A model generated the notes under the pieces. The model was not told the DNA's origin. It searched no databases and saw nothing but the letters and a program-made list of their open reading frames with translations. From Aeromonas piscicola (GTDB taxonomy: Bacteria > Pseudomonadota > Gammaproteobacteria > Enterobacterales > Aeromonadaceae): a stretch of 64,000 nucleotides of DNA. The position numbers and the translations under genes are program-made. Position 1 is the first letter of the stretch. Every line of letters starts with the position of its first letter. Where the stretch lies: positions 1 through 64,000 of the forward strand of contig NZ_CDBL01000052.1 in assembly GCF_000820005.1 (NCBI RefSeq). Reading direction: 5' to 3'. Shown piece by piece: positions 33,840 to 42,465 of this stretch.

Positions 33840-34508
33840 ATGATTCGTTTCGATAAGGTCAGCAAGGTATACAGCGGCGGCCATCAGGCGTTGCAGAAGG
33901 TCAGCTTTCACCTGCGCAAGGGAGAGATGGCCTTCCTGACCGGACACTCGGGGGCGGGCAAGAGTACCCTCTTGAAGCTTATTAGTGTGATGGAGCGGCC
34001 GACCGACGGGCGTGTCTTCTTTCACGGCGACGACGTCAGTCATATCAGGCGGGGCGATATCCCCTATGTGCGCCGCCAGATCGGCATGATCTTTCAGGAT
34101 CACCGGCTGCTGATGGACAGAACCGTATTCGACAACGTGGCGCTGCCGCTGGTGATCGACGGCTACAGCCATGCCGACATCAACAAGCGGGTGGCAGCGG
34201 CGCTGGACAAGGTAGGGCTGCTCGGCAAGGAGCGCTACCAGCCGCGCATGCTCTCCGGTGGTGAACAACAGCGGGTCGGCATCGCCCGCGCCATCGTCAA
34301 CAAGCCGCCGCTGCTGCTGGCGGATGAACCGACCGGCAACCTGGATCCCCAGCTCTCCATGGACATCATGCGGCTGTTCGAGGAGTTCAACCGCTTCGGC
34401 GTTTCCGTGCTGATTGCCACCCACGATCTGGGGCTGATCGCCCGCATGCGCTATCGCACCCTGACCCTCAAGGCAGGGCGCATGTATTCGGCAGGGGAGG
34501 AGCTCTGA
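33840..34508 (+). CDS. ftsE: Cell-division ABC ATPase FtsE
   Basis: 222 aa with Walker [10 protein letters not shown] (about residue 35), Q-loop [11 protein letters not shown], signature [14 protein letters not shown] (about 137), Walker [13 protein letters not shown] (about 157) and H-loop ATHDLGL. Together with FtsX it forms the FtsEX complex at the septum, which activates amidases through EnvC-type partners. The stop overlaps the start of the duplicated mini-ORF (TGATG). Confidence 0.95.
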   Translation: MIRFDKVSKVYSGGHQALQKVSFHLRKGEMAFLTGHSGAGKSTLLKLISVMERPTDGRVFFHGDDVSHIRRGDIPYVRRQIGMIFQDHRLLMDRTVFDNVALPLVIDGYSHADINKRVAAALDKVGLLGKERYQPRMLSGGEQQRVGIARAIVNKPPLLLADEPTGNLDPQLSMDIMRLFEEFNRFGVSVLIATHDLGLIARMRYRTLTLKAGRMYSAGEEL

Positions 34509-34618
34509 TGGCTATTTTCCGTCACAAGCAGCCACCACAGTGCCGCTTCATGCTGGCGTGGGTTGAGGATCCGGCCCGCTCTTTGCTCGCCAGACACTTG
34601 CCAGGGGAGATGTTCTGA
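34508..34618 (+). CDS. 36-aa partial duplicate of the ftsX start, bridging ftsE and ftsX
   Basis: [20 protein letters not shown] then DPARSLLARHLPGEMF. The beginning matches the real FtsX start MAIVRHKQPPLRRFMMYWVD. It has its own strong ribosome site (GGGGAGGAG) and overlaps both neighbours by one base at TGATG. The unit repeats at exactly 110 bp, so it is a tandem duplication covering the ftsE-end/ftsX-start junction, with the first copy now diverged to a short stop-ending frame. It is likely translated because the same coupling signal is present; whether the peptide does anything is unknown. Confidence 0.55.
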   Translation: MAIFRHKQPPQCRFMLAWVEDPARSLLARHLPGEMF

Positions 34619-35571
34619 TGGCTATTGTTCGTCATAAACAACCGCCGCTGCGCCGGTTCATGATGTACTGGGTCGACCATGCCCGTCAGGCTTTCTCCAG
34701 CCTGGGCGAGCTGTGGCGCAATCCGCTCGCCTCCCTGATGACGCTGGCGGTGCTTGGCGTCAGCCTGGCGCTGCCCTCCTGCTTCCACGTGCTGCTGAAA
34801 AATGCCGAGGTGGTGGAAGGGAGCTGGCAGACCAGTTCCCAGATCTCCCTCTATCTGCGCAAGGATCTGCCCGAGCAGAGCATTCTCGACATGAAGCAGC
34901 GGATCCTGCTCTATCCCGAGGTGGAGTCCGTCACCTACATGAGCCGGGATGAGGCGCTCAAGGAGTTTCGCGAGATCTCCGGTTTCGGCGATGCGCTCGA
35001 TTACCTCGACAGCAACCCGCTGCCGCCTGTGCTGAGCGTCATTCCCGATCCCCGCTGGCAGAATCCGGAAGGGGCAGCCGAGCTGCTCAACAAGCTGAAC
35101 AACGAGGATGGCGTCGAACAGGGCAAGCTGGATCTGCAGTGGCTGACCCGCTTGCAGGGGATCATGAACCTGCTGCGCCACACCATCACCGGCATAGCCG
35201 TGCTGCTGCTCTCCGCCGTGCTGCTGATCGTCGGCAATACCCTGCGCCTGAACATCCTCAACCAGCGATCCGAGATCGAAGTGCTCAAGCTGGTGGGGGC
35301 GACCGATGCTTTCATTCATCGTCCTTTTCTTTATACCGGCATCTGGTTCGGGGTCATCGGCGGCATGCTGGCCTGGTGGCTGACCGAGGTGATGGTGATC
35401 TGGAGCGAGGGTGTGGTGAAGGAGCTGGCCGGGCTCTACAACAGCAATTTCCGGCTGGTCGGCATGGGGGCGGTGGATGGGATTAATCTGATTCTGCTAG
35501 GGGCTCTACTGGGGCTGATCGCCTCCTGGTTCTCGGTCCATCGCCACATTCGCGACATAGAACCATCCTGA
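34618..35571 (+). CDS. ftsX: Cell-division membrane protein FtsX
   Basis: 317 aa. Cytoplasmic start, membrane segment near residues 40-60 (SLMTLAVLGVSLALPSCFHV), a large periplasmic loop (residues 65-185) that contacts murein-hydrolase activators, then three more segments with the FtsX domain (LLLSAVLLIVGNTLRLNIL; RSEIEVLKLVGATDAFIHRP). Partner of FtsE. Ribosome site GGGGAGA before TGATG. The upstream ORF is a copy of its first 20 codons. Confidence 0.95.
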   Translation: MAIVRHKQPPLRRFMMYWVDHARQAFSSLGELWRNPLASLMTLAVLGVSLALPSCFHVLLKNAEVVEGSWQTSSQISLYLRKDLPEQSILDMKQRILLYPEVESVTYMSRDEALKEFREISGFGDALDYLDSNPLPPVLSVIPDPRWQNPEGAAELLNKLNNEDGVEQGKLDLQWLTRLQGIMNLLRHTITGIAVLLLSAVLLIVGNTLRLNILNQRSEIEVLKLVGATDAFIHRPFLYTGIWFGVIGGMLAWWLTEVMVIWSEGVVKELAGLYNSNFRLVGMGAVDGINLILLGALLGLIASWFSVHRHIRDIEPS

Positions 35572-35741
35572 TTGATTTATCAGCGTTTTAAAGCGCTGGA
35601 TTTTGAGACACGGATCAAGTAAAAGAGGGGCCGTTTCTGGCACGGCCAGCGTTCAGAGAGTAATCTGAACGATACTGATCTTCGGGATCTTCTCTGGATC
35701 CTGTGAACCTTCTGATTTATAAGCAGTCTACAAGTGCTGAA
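35572..35741. other. ftsX-rpoH intergenic region, proximal part
   Basis: Non-coding. A small stem CAGCG / CGCTG with a TTTT tail just after ftsX (35581-35605) may end the ftsYEX transcript. AAGAGGGGCC near 35624 and GGCCCCTCT near 35758 could pair over a distance. A second sigma-E-like pair, GAACCT-16-TCTACA (35705-35732), precedes the pair described next. Confidence 0.45.
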
Positions 35742-35769
35742 GAACTTATACGGGTGTGGCCCCTCTGCC
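35742..35769 (+). promoter_or_regulatory. Candidate sigma-E-type promoter
   Basis: GAACTT (35742-35747), 16-bp spacer, TCTGCC (35764-35769). E. coli rpoH has a sigma-E promoter of the form GAACTT-N16-TCTGA, so the position upstream of rpoH is suggestive. The last bases of the -10 deviate from consensus. Confidence 0.4.
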
Positions 35770-35774
35770 TTGCT

Positions 35775-35870
35775 CGTCTGACTTGGCAAGCATGTGAAGG
35801 TTGCGAGCTCCGCAACAATGGACTTAGCATGCTACTTTTCGGGGGTCCTTGATTGTGACCCCCTTTTTTT
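35775..35870 (+). ncRNA. Candidate small RNA between ftsX and rpoH
   Basis: From the predicted start of the sigma-E-like promoter to a strong terminator is 96 bases. Within lies a nested hairpin (AGCATG ... CATGCT enclosing GTTGCG-AGCTC-CGCAAC) and then the terminator. No ORF is plausible. If the promoter is right, this has the layout of a sigma-E-controlled small RNA such as MicA or RybB; the sequence itself resembles neither as far as I can tell. The alternative is an attenuated rpoH leader. Confidence 0.42.
35841..35870 (+). terminator. Terminator upstream of rpoH
   Basis: Stem GGGGGTC / GACCCCC with a nine-base loop, followed by T7. Strong by form. It separates the upstream promoters from rpoH. 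Confidence 0.85.
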
Positions 35871-35879
35871 GACTGTTCA

Positions 35880-35907
35880 TTCATGATTCATCCTGCCGGC
35901 CTAAGAT
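35880..35907 (+). promoter_or_regulatory. Candidate sigma-70 promoter of rpoH
   Basis: TTCATG (35880-35885), 16-bp spacer, TAAGAT (35902-35907). It lies after the terminator and would give a leader of about 110 bases before rpoH. Confidence 0.4.
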
Positions 35908-36023
35908 AACCCCGGTTCAGACATGCTCACTATGTTTGATGCAGGCCGCAGAATGGCGTCCGGTCAGTAGACAGACCCTCTCAGGGTGTTAGACTGATTC
36001 GATTGAAAAGAAAGAGGTAGAAC

Positions 36024-36878
36024 ATGGGAACTTCATTGCAGCGCACTATGGCTCTGATTCCGCAAGGTAGTCTGGAAGGCTATATTCAGGCAGTTAACTC
36101 GATTCCTGTGCTGACCGCAGAGGAAGAGCGTGAGCTGGCTGAGCGTTTGCAGCAGGGCGGCGATCTCGAGGCTGCCCGTCAGCTGGTCATGTCGCATCTG
36201 CGTTTTGTCGTTCACGTCGCCAAGAGTTATGCCGGTTACGGTCTACCCCAGGCTGACCTGGTTCAGGAAGGCAACATCGGCCTGATGAAGGCCGTCAAGC
36301 GCTTCGACCCGACTGTCGGGGTGCGACTCGTCTCCTTCGCCGTGCACTGGATCAAGGCCGAGATCCACGAATATGTCCTGCGCAACTGGCGCATGGTCAA
36401 GGTGGCGACCACCAAGGCCCAGCGCAAGCTGTTCTTCAACCTGCGCAAATCCAAGAAGCGTCTGGGCTGGTTCAGCCATGATGAAGTGCAGGCCGTCGCC
36501 GCCGAGTTGGGGGTCTCCCCGACCGATGTGACCGAGATGGAAGCACGCATGAGCAACTACGATCAGGCGTTCGATCTGGTCGGTGATGATGAAGATGAAG
36601 GCGGTTTCGCCCCGGTTCATTATCTGGAAGACAAGTCTTCCGATCTGGCGGCCACCATAGAGAACGACAACTGGGATGATCATGCGACCCGTCGCCTGAG
36701 TTCGGCCCTCGCCACTCTGGATGAGCGCAGTCAGCATATCATCCGTGCCCGCTGGCTCGATGATGACAGCAAGACCACCCTGCAGGAGCTGGCCGACACC
36801 TATGGTGTCTCTGCCGAGCGGGTGCGTCAGCTTGAGAAAAACGCACTCAAGAAGCTGAAAGATGCCATGGAGGCCTGA
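36024..36878 (+). CDS. rpoH: Heat-shock sigma factor RpoH (sigma-32)
   Basis: 284 aa. Region 2 core [20 protein letters not shown] and [20 protein letters not shown], the RpoH box [17 protein letters not shown] (about residue 132), and region 4 helix-turn-helix [20 protein letters not shown]. Directs RNA polymerase to heat-shock promoters; its level is set by thermosensitive mRNA structure and by DnaK and FtsH. AGAGG upstream of the ATG at 36024. Placement after ftsYEX is the enteric order. Confidence 0.95.
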   Translation: MGTSLQRTMALIPQGSLEGYIQAVNSIPVLTAEEERELAERLQQGGDLEAARQLVMSHLRFVVHVAKSYAGYGLPQADLVQEGNIGLMKAVKRFDPTVGVRLVSFAVHWIKAEIHEYVLRNWRMVKVATTKAQRKLFFNLRKSKKRLGWFSHDEVQAVAAELGVSPTDVTEMEARMSNYDQAFDLVGDDEDEGGFAPVHYLEDKSSDLAATIENDNWDDHATRRLSSALATLDERSQHIIRARWLDDDSKTTLQELADTYGVSAERVRQLEKNALKKLKDAMEA

Positions 36879-36890
36879 TGCCTCCCCAAC

Positions 36891-36918
36891 AAAAACAGGG
36901 CCTGATGGCCCTGTTTTT
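36891..36918 (+). terminator. rpoH terminator
   Basis: Stem AAAAACAGGGCC-TGAT-GGCCCTGTTTTT, starting 13 bases after the rpoH stop. Confidence 0.9.
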
Positions 36919-37003
36919 GTTTCATGAGCAGCTGGTCGGCCTTGCCTTGGTTACCCTTGTCTATGTTATGTTGCCGCCACTGCCACAGTAGGGAGAGCAG
37001 ATA

Positions 37004-37663
37004 GTGAAACTGTTGAACGACCTGTTTACCAACAACCGCGAGTGGGCGGAACGGATCAAGGCCGAGGACCCGAATTTCTTCGCTACCCTCTCCGCCCAGC
37101 AGGCCCCCGAATATCTCTGGATCGGTTGCTCCGACAGCCGGGTTCCCGCCAACCAGCTGATGGGCTTGCTGCCGGGGGATGTGTTCGTCCACCGCAACGT
37201 CGCCAACCTGGTGGTGCACACCGACTTCAACTGCCTCTCGGTGCTGCAATACGCGGTCGAGGTGCTCAAGGTGAAGCACATCATCATCTGTGGCCACTAT
37301 GGCTGCGGTGGCGTCAAGGCGGCGATGCAGAACCAGGAGCTGGGGCTCATCGACAACTGGCTGCGCAACATCAAGGATGTCTACTTCAAGTATCGCGAAC
37401 AGCTGGATGCCATCGAAGATGAGCACGAGCGTTTCGACTACCTGTGCGAGCTGAACGTGGCCGAGCAGGTAGCCAACGTCTGCCACACCACCATCATCCA
37501 GAATGCCTGGCGCAAAGGGCAGGAGCTGGCGGTGCACGGCTGGATCTATGGCATCAAGGACGGTCTGCTGCACGATCTGGATCTCTGCATCAGCGGGCCG
37601 GATCAGATCCCCGATGTTTACCGCGCCTGGCCGGACATGCGTCCGCCCCACCGCCGTCGCTGA
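37004..37663 (+). CDS. can: Beta-class carbonic anhydrase
   Basis: 219 aa, GTG start. Zinc ligands and catalytic dyad match E. coli Can: Cys42, Asp44 and Arg46 in CSDSRV; His98 and Cys101 in GHYGCGG. It interconverts CO2 and bicarbonate in the cytoplasm, supplying bicarbonate for carboxylations. Single gene; hutC begins 12 bases downstream on the same strand, so read-through may occur. Confidence 0.93.
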   Translation: MKLLNDLFTNNREWAERIKAEDPNFFATLSAQQAPEYLWIGCSDSRVPANQLMGLLPGDVFVHRNVANLVVHTDFNCLSVLQYAVEVLKVKHIIICGHYGCGGVKAAMQNQELGLIDNWLRNIKDVYFKYREQLDAIEDEHERFDYLCELNVAEQVANVCHTTIIQNAWRKGQELAVHGWIYGIKDGLLHDLDLCISGPDQIPDVYRAWPDMRPPHRRR

Positions 37664-37674
37664 GGAACCTGCCG

Positions 37675-38379
37675 TTGGCGCCAGCCCTCTATCTTCAGAT
37701 CAAGCAGCACATCCTGGACGGGATCCGCGAACGCCACTATCAGGCGGGGGACAGGATCCCGACCGAGGCAGCTCTGTGCGAGCTGTTCACCGTGAGCCGG
37801 ATGACGGTCAACAAGGCGCTGCGCGAGCTGGTGGCCGAGGGCTGGCTGGTGCGCACCGCCGGTTCCGGCAGCTTCGTGGCGGACAGGCGCACCGAATCGC
37901 CGCTGCTGGCCATTCGCAACATAGCTGACGAGATCGCCGAGCGAGGCAGCGAGTACAGCGCTCGGGTGATCCGGCTGCAACGCCAGGCCGCCGACGAGAA
38001 GGTAGCGGTCCAGCTCGGGCTGCGGGTCGGCGCCCCCATCTTTCACAGCCTCATCGTCCATCAGGCCGATGGGGAGCCGCTGCAGCTGGAGGAGCGCTTC
38101 GTCGATGCCGAGCGCCTGCCGGACTACGGTGAGCAGGACTTCACCCAGCAGACGCCAAACCGCTATCTGATGGAGGTCTGCCCCCTCTCCGAGATGGAGC
38201 ACGTGGTGGAGGCCGTGCTGCCGAGTGCCGGTGAGGCTGGTCTGCTGCAGGTGCGGGTCGATACCCCCTGCCTGTTGCTGCACCGCCGTACCTGGTCGGA
38301 AGGTTATCTGGTCTCCTACGCCCGCCTGCTCTCGCCGGGTTCCCGCTACAAGCTGAGTTCCAAGACCAGCCTCAATTAA
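37675..38379 (+). CDS. hutC: HutC, GntR-family repressor of histidine utilisation
   Basis: 234 aa. GntR helix-turn-helix (LYLQIKQHILDGIRERHYQA; TEAALCELFTVSRMTVNKAL) and a UTRA effector domain (IFHSLIVHQADGEPLQLEER; YLMEVCPLSEMEHVVEAVLP). HutC represses hut genes until urocanate binds. The start is TTG at 37675 with GAGGA eight bases upstream; no ATG is available near the domain start. HutC-type operators TGTATATACA lie just after the gene and before hutI. Confidence 0.92.
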   Translation: MAPALYLQIKQHILDGIRERHYQAGDRIPTEAALCELFTVSRMTVNKALRELVAEGWLVRTAGSGSFVADRRTESPLLAIRNIADEIAERGSEYSARVIRLQRQAADEKVAVQLGLRVGAPIFHSLIVHQADGEPLQLEERFVDAERLPDYGEQDFTQQTPNRYLMEVCPLSEMEHVVEAVLPSAGEAGLLQVRVDTPCLLLHRRTWSEGYLVSYARLLSPGSRYKLSSKTSLN

Positions 38380-38380
38380 T

Positions 38381-38390
38381 TGTATATACA
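38381..38390. promoter_or_regulatory. HutC operator, copy 1
   Basis: TGTATATACA, a perfect palindrome identical to the copy at 38512-38521. It begins one base after the hutC stop, upstream of the hutC terminator, so it does not belong to an obvious promoter. Confidence 0.65.
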
Positions 38391-38405
38391 TATTGTTTTG
38401 ACAGA

Positions 38406-38429
38406 GCCCACCTCATGGTGGGCTTTTTT
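38406..38429 (+). terminator. hutC terminator
   Basis: Stem GCCCACC-TCAT-GGTGGGC followed by T6. Confidence 0.9.
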
Positions 38430-38464
38430 GTGTTTAAACTCTAATCACAGCGCTGTTATCAAGA

Positions 38465-38480
38465 TGTGAATTTGATCCTT
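38465..38480 (+). promoter_or_regulatory. CRP-like site of the hut promoter
   Basis: TGTGAATTTGATCCTT: left half TGTGA is perfect, right half degenerate (TCCTT against TCACA). Its centre lies about 41.5 bases before the predicted start, the class II position. Confidence 0.4.
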
Positions 38481-38501
38481 TCTTTCCTGGCAGAGATCGG
38501 A

Positions 38502-38521
38502 TATAAATTAATGTATATACA
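38502..38521 (+). promoter_or_regulatory. hutIGUH promoter -10 and overlapping HutC operator
   Basis: -10 TATAAA (38502-38507), predicted start near 38514, and the HutC palindrome TGTATATACA (38512-38521) covering the start. The -35 is weak (TTTCTT), consistent with CRP dependence. Ribosome site AGAGGT follows at 38525. Confidence 0.6.
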
Positions 38522-38534
38522 TTTAGAGGTCGGT

Positions 38535-39770
38535 ATGAACAAGGAACTGTTGAACTGCGAGCGGGTCTGGCTCAACGTGACACCCGCCACCCTGCGCCCC
38601 GATTTGGCGGACTACGGTCTGCTGGAACCCCACGCCCTCGGCGTTCATGAAGGCAAGATCCACGCCCTGGTGCCCATGCAGGATCTCAAGGGCCCTTATC
38701 CCGCCCACTGGCAGGACATGAAGGGCAAGCTGGTGACGCCCGGCCTCATCGACTGTCACACCCATCTCATCTTCGCCGGCAGCCGGGCCGAAGAGTTTGA
38801 GCTGCGCCAGAAAGGGGTGCCCTATGCCGAGATCGCCCGCAAGGGTGGCGGCATTCTCAGCACGGTACGGGCTACCCGTGCCGCCAGCGAGGAGCAGCTG
38901 TTTGAGCTGGCACTGCCGCGGATCAAGTCGCTGATCCGGGAAGGGGTCACCACGGTGGAGATCAAGTCCGGCTACGGCCTCACGCTGGCGGATGAGCTCA
39001 AGATGTTGCGGGTTGCCCGCCGGCTGGGGGAGGCGCTGCCGATCCGGGTCAAGACCACCCTGCTGGCGGCCCATGCGGTGCCGCCCGAATATCGCGACGA
39101 TCCTGACTCCTGGGTCGAGACCATCTGCCAGGAGATAATCCCGGCGGCTGCCGAGGCCGGTCTGGCCGATGCGGTGGATGTCTTCTGCGAGCACATCGGC
39201 TTCTCGCTGGCCCAGACCGAGCAGGTCTATTTGGCCGCGGATCAATACGGTCTGGCGGTGAAGGGCCACATGGAACAGCTCTCCAACCTGGGGGGCAGTG
39301 CGCTCGCCGCCAACTTTGGCGCCCTCTCGGTGGATCATCTGGAACATCTGGATCAGGAAGGGATCCAGGCGCTGGCCCACCGTGGCGTGGTCGCCACCCT
39401 GCTGCCCACCGCGTTTTATTTCCTGAAAGAGACCCGGCTGCCCCCGGTCGCCGCCCTGCGCAAGGCCCACGTGCCCATGGCGGTCTCCTCCGACATCAAC
39501 CCGGGCACGGCCCCCATAGTGTCGCTGCGTATGGCCATGAACATGGCCTGTACCCTGTTCGGTCTGACCCCGGTCGAGGCCATGGTCGGGGTGACCCGCA
39601 ACGCCGCCCGCGCGCTCGGCGAGCAGGAGCGTTTGGGGCAGTTGAGAGTGGGCATGCTGGCGGACTTCCTGGTCTGGAACTGCGGGCACCCGGCCGAGCT
39701 CAGTTACCTCATCGGCGTCGATCAGCTGGTGAGCCGTATCGTCAACGGCGAGGAGACGCTGCATGGATAA
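38535..39770 (+). CDS. hutI: Imidazolonepropionase
   Basis: 411 aa amidohydrolase. Metal motif VTPGLIDCHTHLIFAGSRAE (about residue 70), substrate region IKSGYGLTLADELKML, and LGHMEQ-type His motif VKGHMEQLSNLGG, then SSDINPGTAP. It opens the imidazolone ring to formiminoglutamate, the third step of histidine degradation. ATG at 38535 with AGAGGT upstream; the frame upstream to 38466 is promoter sequence. Overlaps hutG by eight bases. Confidence 0.93.
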   Translation: MNKELLNCERVWLNVTPATLRPDLADYGLLEPHALGVHEGKIHALVPMQDLKGPYPAHWQDMKGKLVTPGLIDCHTHLIFAGSRAEEFELRQKGVPYAEIARKGGGILSTVRATRAASEEQLFELALPRIKSLIREGVTTVEIKSGYGLTLADELKMLRVARRLGEALPIRVKTTLLAAHAVPPEYRDDPDSWVETICQEIIPAAAEAGLADAVDVFCEHIGFSLAQTEQVYLAADQYGLAVKGHMEQLSNLGGSALAANFGALSVDHLEHLDQEGIQALAHRGVVATLLPTAFYFLKETRLPPVAALRKAHVPMAVSSDINPGTAPIVSLRMAMNMACTLFGLTPVEAMVGVTRNAARALGEQERLGQLRVGMLADFLVWNCGHPAELSYLIGVDQLVSRIVNGEETLHG

Positions 39771-40707
39771 GTTCAGCCTGCCCCATATGTCGGTCTGGCA
39801 GGGGCGCCAGGATCCGGAAGATGGCGAGCTTGCCCTGCGCTGGCACGACAAGGTGCAGGCATGGCCGCTGATCGGAACAGCCGAACCCGGCGTCGCCCTG
39901 GTGGGCTTTGCCTGCGACGAGGGCGTGCGCCGCAACAAGGGGCGCGTGGGAGCGGCCGGCGCACCGCTGGCGATCCGCAAACTGTTGGCCAACAGTGCCT
40001 GGCATCTGACCCGTCCCGTCTTTGATAGCGGCGATCTGTGCTGCGATGACGGCGATCTCGATGCCGCCCATGGCCGGTTGGCCGAGCGGGTAGCTAGCCT
40101 GCTGGATGAGGGTCATTTCCCGCTGGTGCTGGGGGGCGGTCACGAGGTGGCGTTCGGCAGCTGGAGCGGCCTCAACCGCCATCTGGCCGGTCAGGGTCGG
40201 GTCGGCATCATCAACTTCGATGCCCACTTCGATCTGCGTCGCAAGGTGGATCAGGCCAGCTCGGGCACCCCCTTCTTCCAGATCGCCGAGCAGTGCGCCG
40301 CCCAGGGCACAGGGTTTCATTACGCCTGCCTCGGGGTGGCCGAGACCGCCAATACCCAGGCGCTGTTTGCCCGCGCCGATCAACTTGGGGTCTGGTATGC
40401 GCTGGATGAGGCCATGACCCAGGCCGCACTGCCCGAGCTTCTGAACGGACTGGATGGCTTTATCGCCCGCTGCGATCACCTCTATCTCACCATAGATCTG
40501 GATGTGCTGCCCGGCGCCGTGATGCCGGGGGTGAGCGCTCCCGCCGCCCGCGGCGTCGAGCTGGCCGTCATAGAACCCCTGATCGCCCATATCCGGGCCA
40601 GCGGCAAGCTGCGGCTCGCCGATCTGGCCGAGTACAACCCGAACCTGGATCAGGATAACCGCAGCGCCCGCGTGGCCGCCCGGCTGGTCCATCAGTTAAC
40701 CAAGTAG
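39763..40707 (+). CDS. hutG: Formimidoylglutamase
   Basis: 314 aa, arginase/ureohydrolase fold. Manganese ligands in [13 protein letters not shown] (about residue 123), FDAHFDLRR (about 150) and [20 protein letters not shown] (about 246). Splits formiminoglutamate into glutamate and formamide. Its start lies inside the end of hutI, so it is coupled. Confidence 0.93.
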   Translation: MDKFSLPHMSVWQGRQDPEDGELALRWHDKVQAWPLIGTAEPGVALVGFACDEGVRRNKGRVGAAGAPLAIRKLLANSAWHLTRPVFDSGDLCCDDGDLDAAHGRLAERVASLLDEGHFPLVLGGGHEVAFGSWSGLNRHLAGQGRVGIINFDAHFDLRRKVDQASSGTPFFQIAEQCAAQGTGFHYACLGVAETANTQALFARADQLGVWYALDEAMTQAALPELLNGLDGFIARCDHLYLTIDLDVLPGAVMPGVSAPAARGVELAVIEPLIAHIRASGKLRLADLAEYNPNLDQDNRSARVAARLVHQLTK

Positions 40708-40760
40708 CGGCCTGCCGAGCAGGTCGCCATGCTGCTGCATTGATAAAACAAGGAGTGTGT

Positions 40761-42464
40761 ATGTCTGAGCAACACCTGGATCCCCGTCAGGATCCGAGCC
40801 GTGTCATCCGTGCCTCCCGTGGGACCACGCTGACCGCCAAGAGCTGGCTCACCGAGGCGCCGCTGCGGATGCTGATGAACAACCTGGATCCGGAAGTGGC
40901 CGAGCATCCCCAGTCGCTGGTGGTCTATGGCGGTATCGGCCGCGCCGCCCGCAACTGGGCCTGCTACGACAAGATTGTCGAGGTGCTGACACGGCTCGAG
41001 GAAGACGAGACCCTGCTGGTGCAATCCGGCAAGCCGGTCGGCGTGTTCCAGACCCACAAGGATGCGCCTCGGGTGCTGATCGCCAACTCCAACCTGGTGC
41101 CGCACTGGGCCAACTGGGAACACTTCAACGAGCTGGATAAGAAAGGCCTCATGATGTACGGCCAGATGACGGCCGGCTCCTGGATTTACATAGGTACCCA
41201 GGGGATAGTACAGGGCACTTACGAGACCTTCTTCGCGGTGGCCAACCAGCACTTCAACGGCGAGCCTGCGGGCCGCTGGATCCTGACTGGCGGTCTGGGC
41301 GGCATGGGTGGCGCCCAGCCGCTGGCAGCCACCATGGCCGGCTTCTCCATGATCGCCGTCGAGTGCGACGAGACCCGCATCGATTTTCGCCTCAAGACCC
41401 GCTACGTCGACAAGAAGGCGCACAGCCTGGATGAGGCGCTGGCCATGATCGAGGAGGCCAAACGCAGCGGCACAGCCGTCTCCGTCGGCCTGCTCGGCAA
41501 CGCCGCCGATGTCTTTGCCGAACTGGTGACCCGCGGTATCACGCCGGACGTGGTGACCGACCAGACCTCGGCCCACGACCCCATCCACGGCTACCTGCCC
41601 CAGGGCTGGAGCGTTGCCCAGTGGCGCGAGCTGCAAAAATCCGCCCCCCAGGAAGTGAACCAGGCCGCTCGTCACTCCATGGCCCGTCAGGTGGAAGCCA
41701 TGCTGACCCTGCAATCCCGTGGCGCCGCCACGCTGGATTACGGCAACAACATCCGCCAGATGGCGCTGGAGGAGGGGGTCAAGAATGCGTTCGACTTCCC
41801 CGGCTTCGTGCCCGCCTATATCCGTCCGCTGTTCTGCGAGGGGATCGGCCCCTTCCGTTGGGTGGCGCTGTCCGGCGATCCGGAAGATATCTACAAGACC
41901 GACCAGAAGGTCAAAGAGTTGATCCCGGACGATCCCCACCTGCACAACTGGCTCGACATGGCCCGCGAGCGCATCGCCTTCCAGGGCCTGCCGGCGCGGA
42001 TCTGCTGGGTCGGGGTCAAGGATCGGGTACGCCTGGGCCTGGCTTTCAACGAGATGGTGAAAAATGGCGAGCTGAAGGCGCCCGTGGTCATCGGCCGCGA
42101 TCACCTGGACTCCGGCTCTGTGGCGAGTCCGAACCGGGAGACCGAATCCATGATGGATGGCTCGGATGCCGTCTCCGACTGGCCGCTGCTCAACGCCCTG
42201 CTCAACACGGCCGGTGGCGCAACCTGGGTGTCGCTGCACCACGGTGGTGGTGTGGGCATGGGCTTCTCTCAGCACTCGGGTGTGGTGATCGTCTGCGATG
42301 GCACCGATGACGCCGCCAGGCGGGTCGGCCGCGTGCTGCGCAACGATCCGGCGACTGGCGTGATGCGCCATGCGGATGCGGGTTACGAGATTGCCATCAA
42401 CTGTGCCCATGAGGCGAAACTGGATCTGCCGATGCTGACCGCAACGGACAAAGGGGTTAAATAA
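40761..42464 (+). CDS. hutU: Urocanate hydratase
   Basis: 567 aa. NAD-binding centre [18 protein letters not shown] (about residue 175), YGNNIRQ motif near 332, and the conserved C-terminal [18 protein letters not shown] with the active-site Cys upstream ([20 protein letters not shown]). Second step of histidine breakdown, using tightly bound NAD+. AAGGAG precedes the ATG at 40761. hutH starts two bases after its stop. Confidence 0.94.
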   Translation: MSEQHLDPRQDPSRVIRASRGTTLTAKSWLTEAPLRMLMNNLDPEVAEHPQSLVVYGGIGRAARNWACYDKIVEVLTRLEEDETLLVQSGKPVGVFQTHKDAPRVLIANSNLVPHWANWEHFNELDKKGLMMYGQMTAGSWIYIGTQGIVQGTYETFFAVANQHFNGEPAGRWILTGGLGGMGGAQPLAATMAGFSMIAVECDETRIDFRLKTRYVDKKAHSLDEALAMIEEAKRSGTAVSVGLLGNAADVFAELVTRGITPDVVTDQTSAHDPIHGYLPQGWSVAQWRELQKSAPQEVNQAARHSMARQVEAMLTLQSRGAATLDYGNNIRQMALEEGVKNAFDFPGFVPAYIRPLFCEGIGPFRWVALSGDPEDIYKTDQKVKELIPDDPHLHNWLDMARERIAFQGLPARICWVGVKDRVRLGLAFNEMVKNGELKAPVVIGRDHLDSGSVASPNRETESMMDGSDAVSDWPLLNALLNTAGGATWVSLHHGGGVGMGFSQHSGVVIVCDGTDDAARRVGRVLRNDPATGVMRHADAGYEIAINCAHEAKLDLPMLTATDKGVK

Positions 42465-42465
42465 G

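Noticed and set aside
35580-35789. 69-codon minus-strand ORF between ftsX and rpoH
   Set aside because: It lies over structured non-coding sequence, has no ribosome site and no homologous feel.
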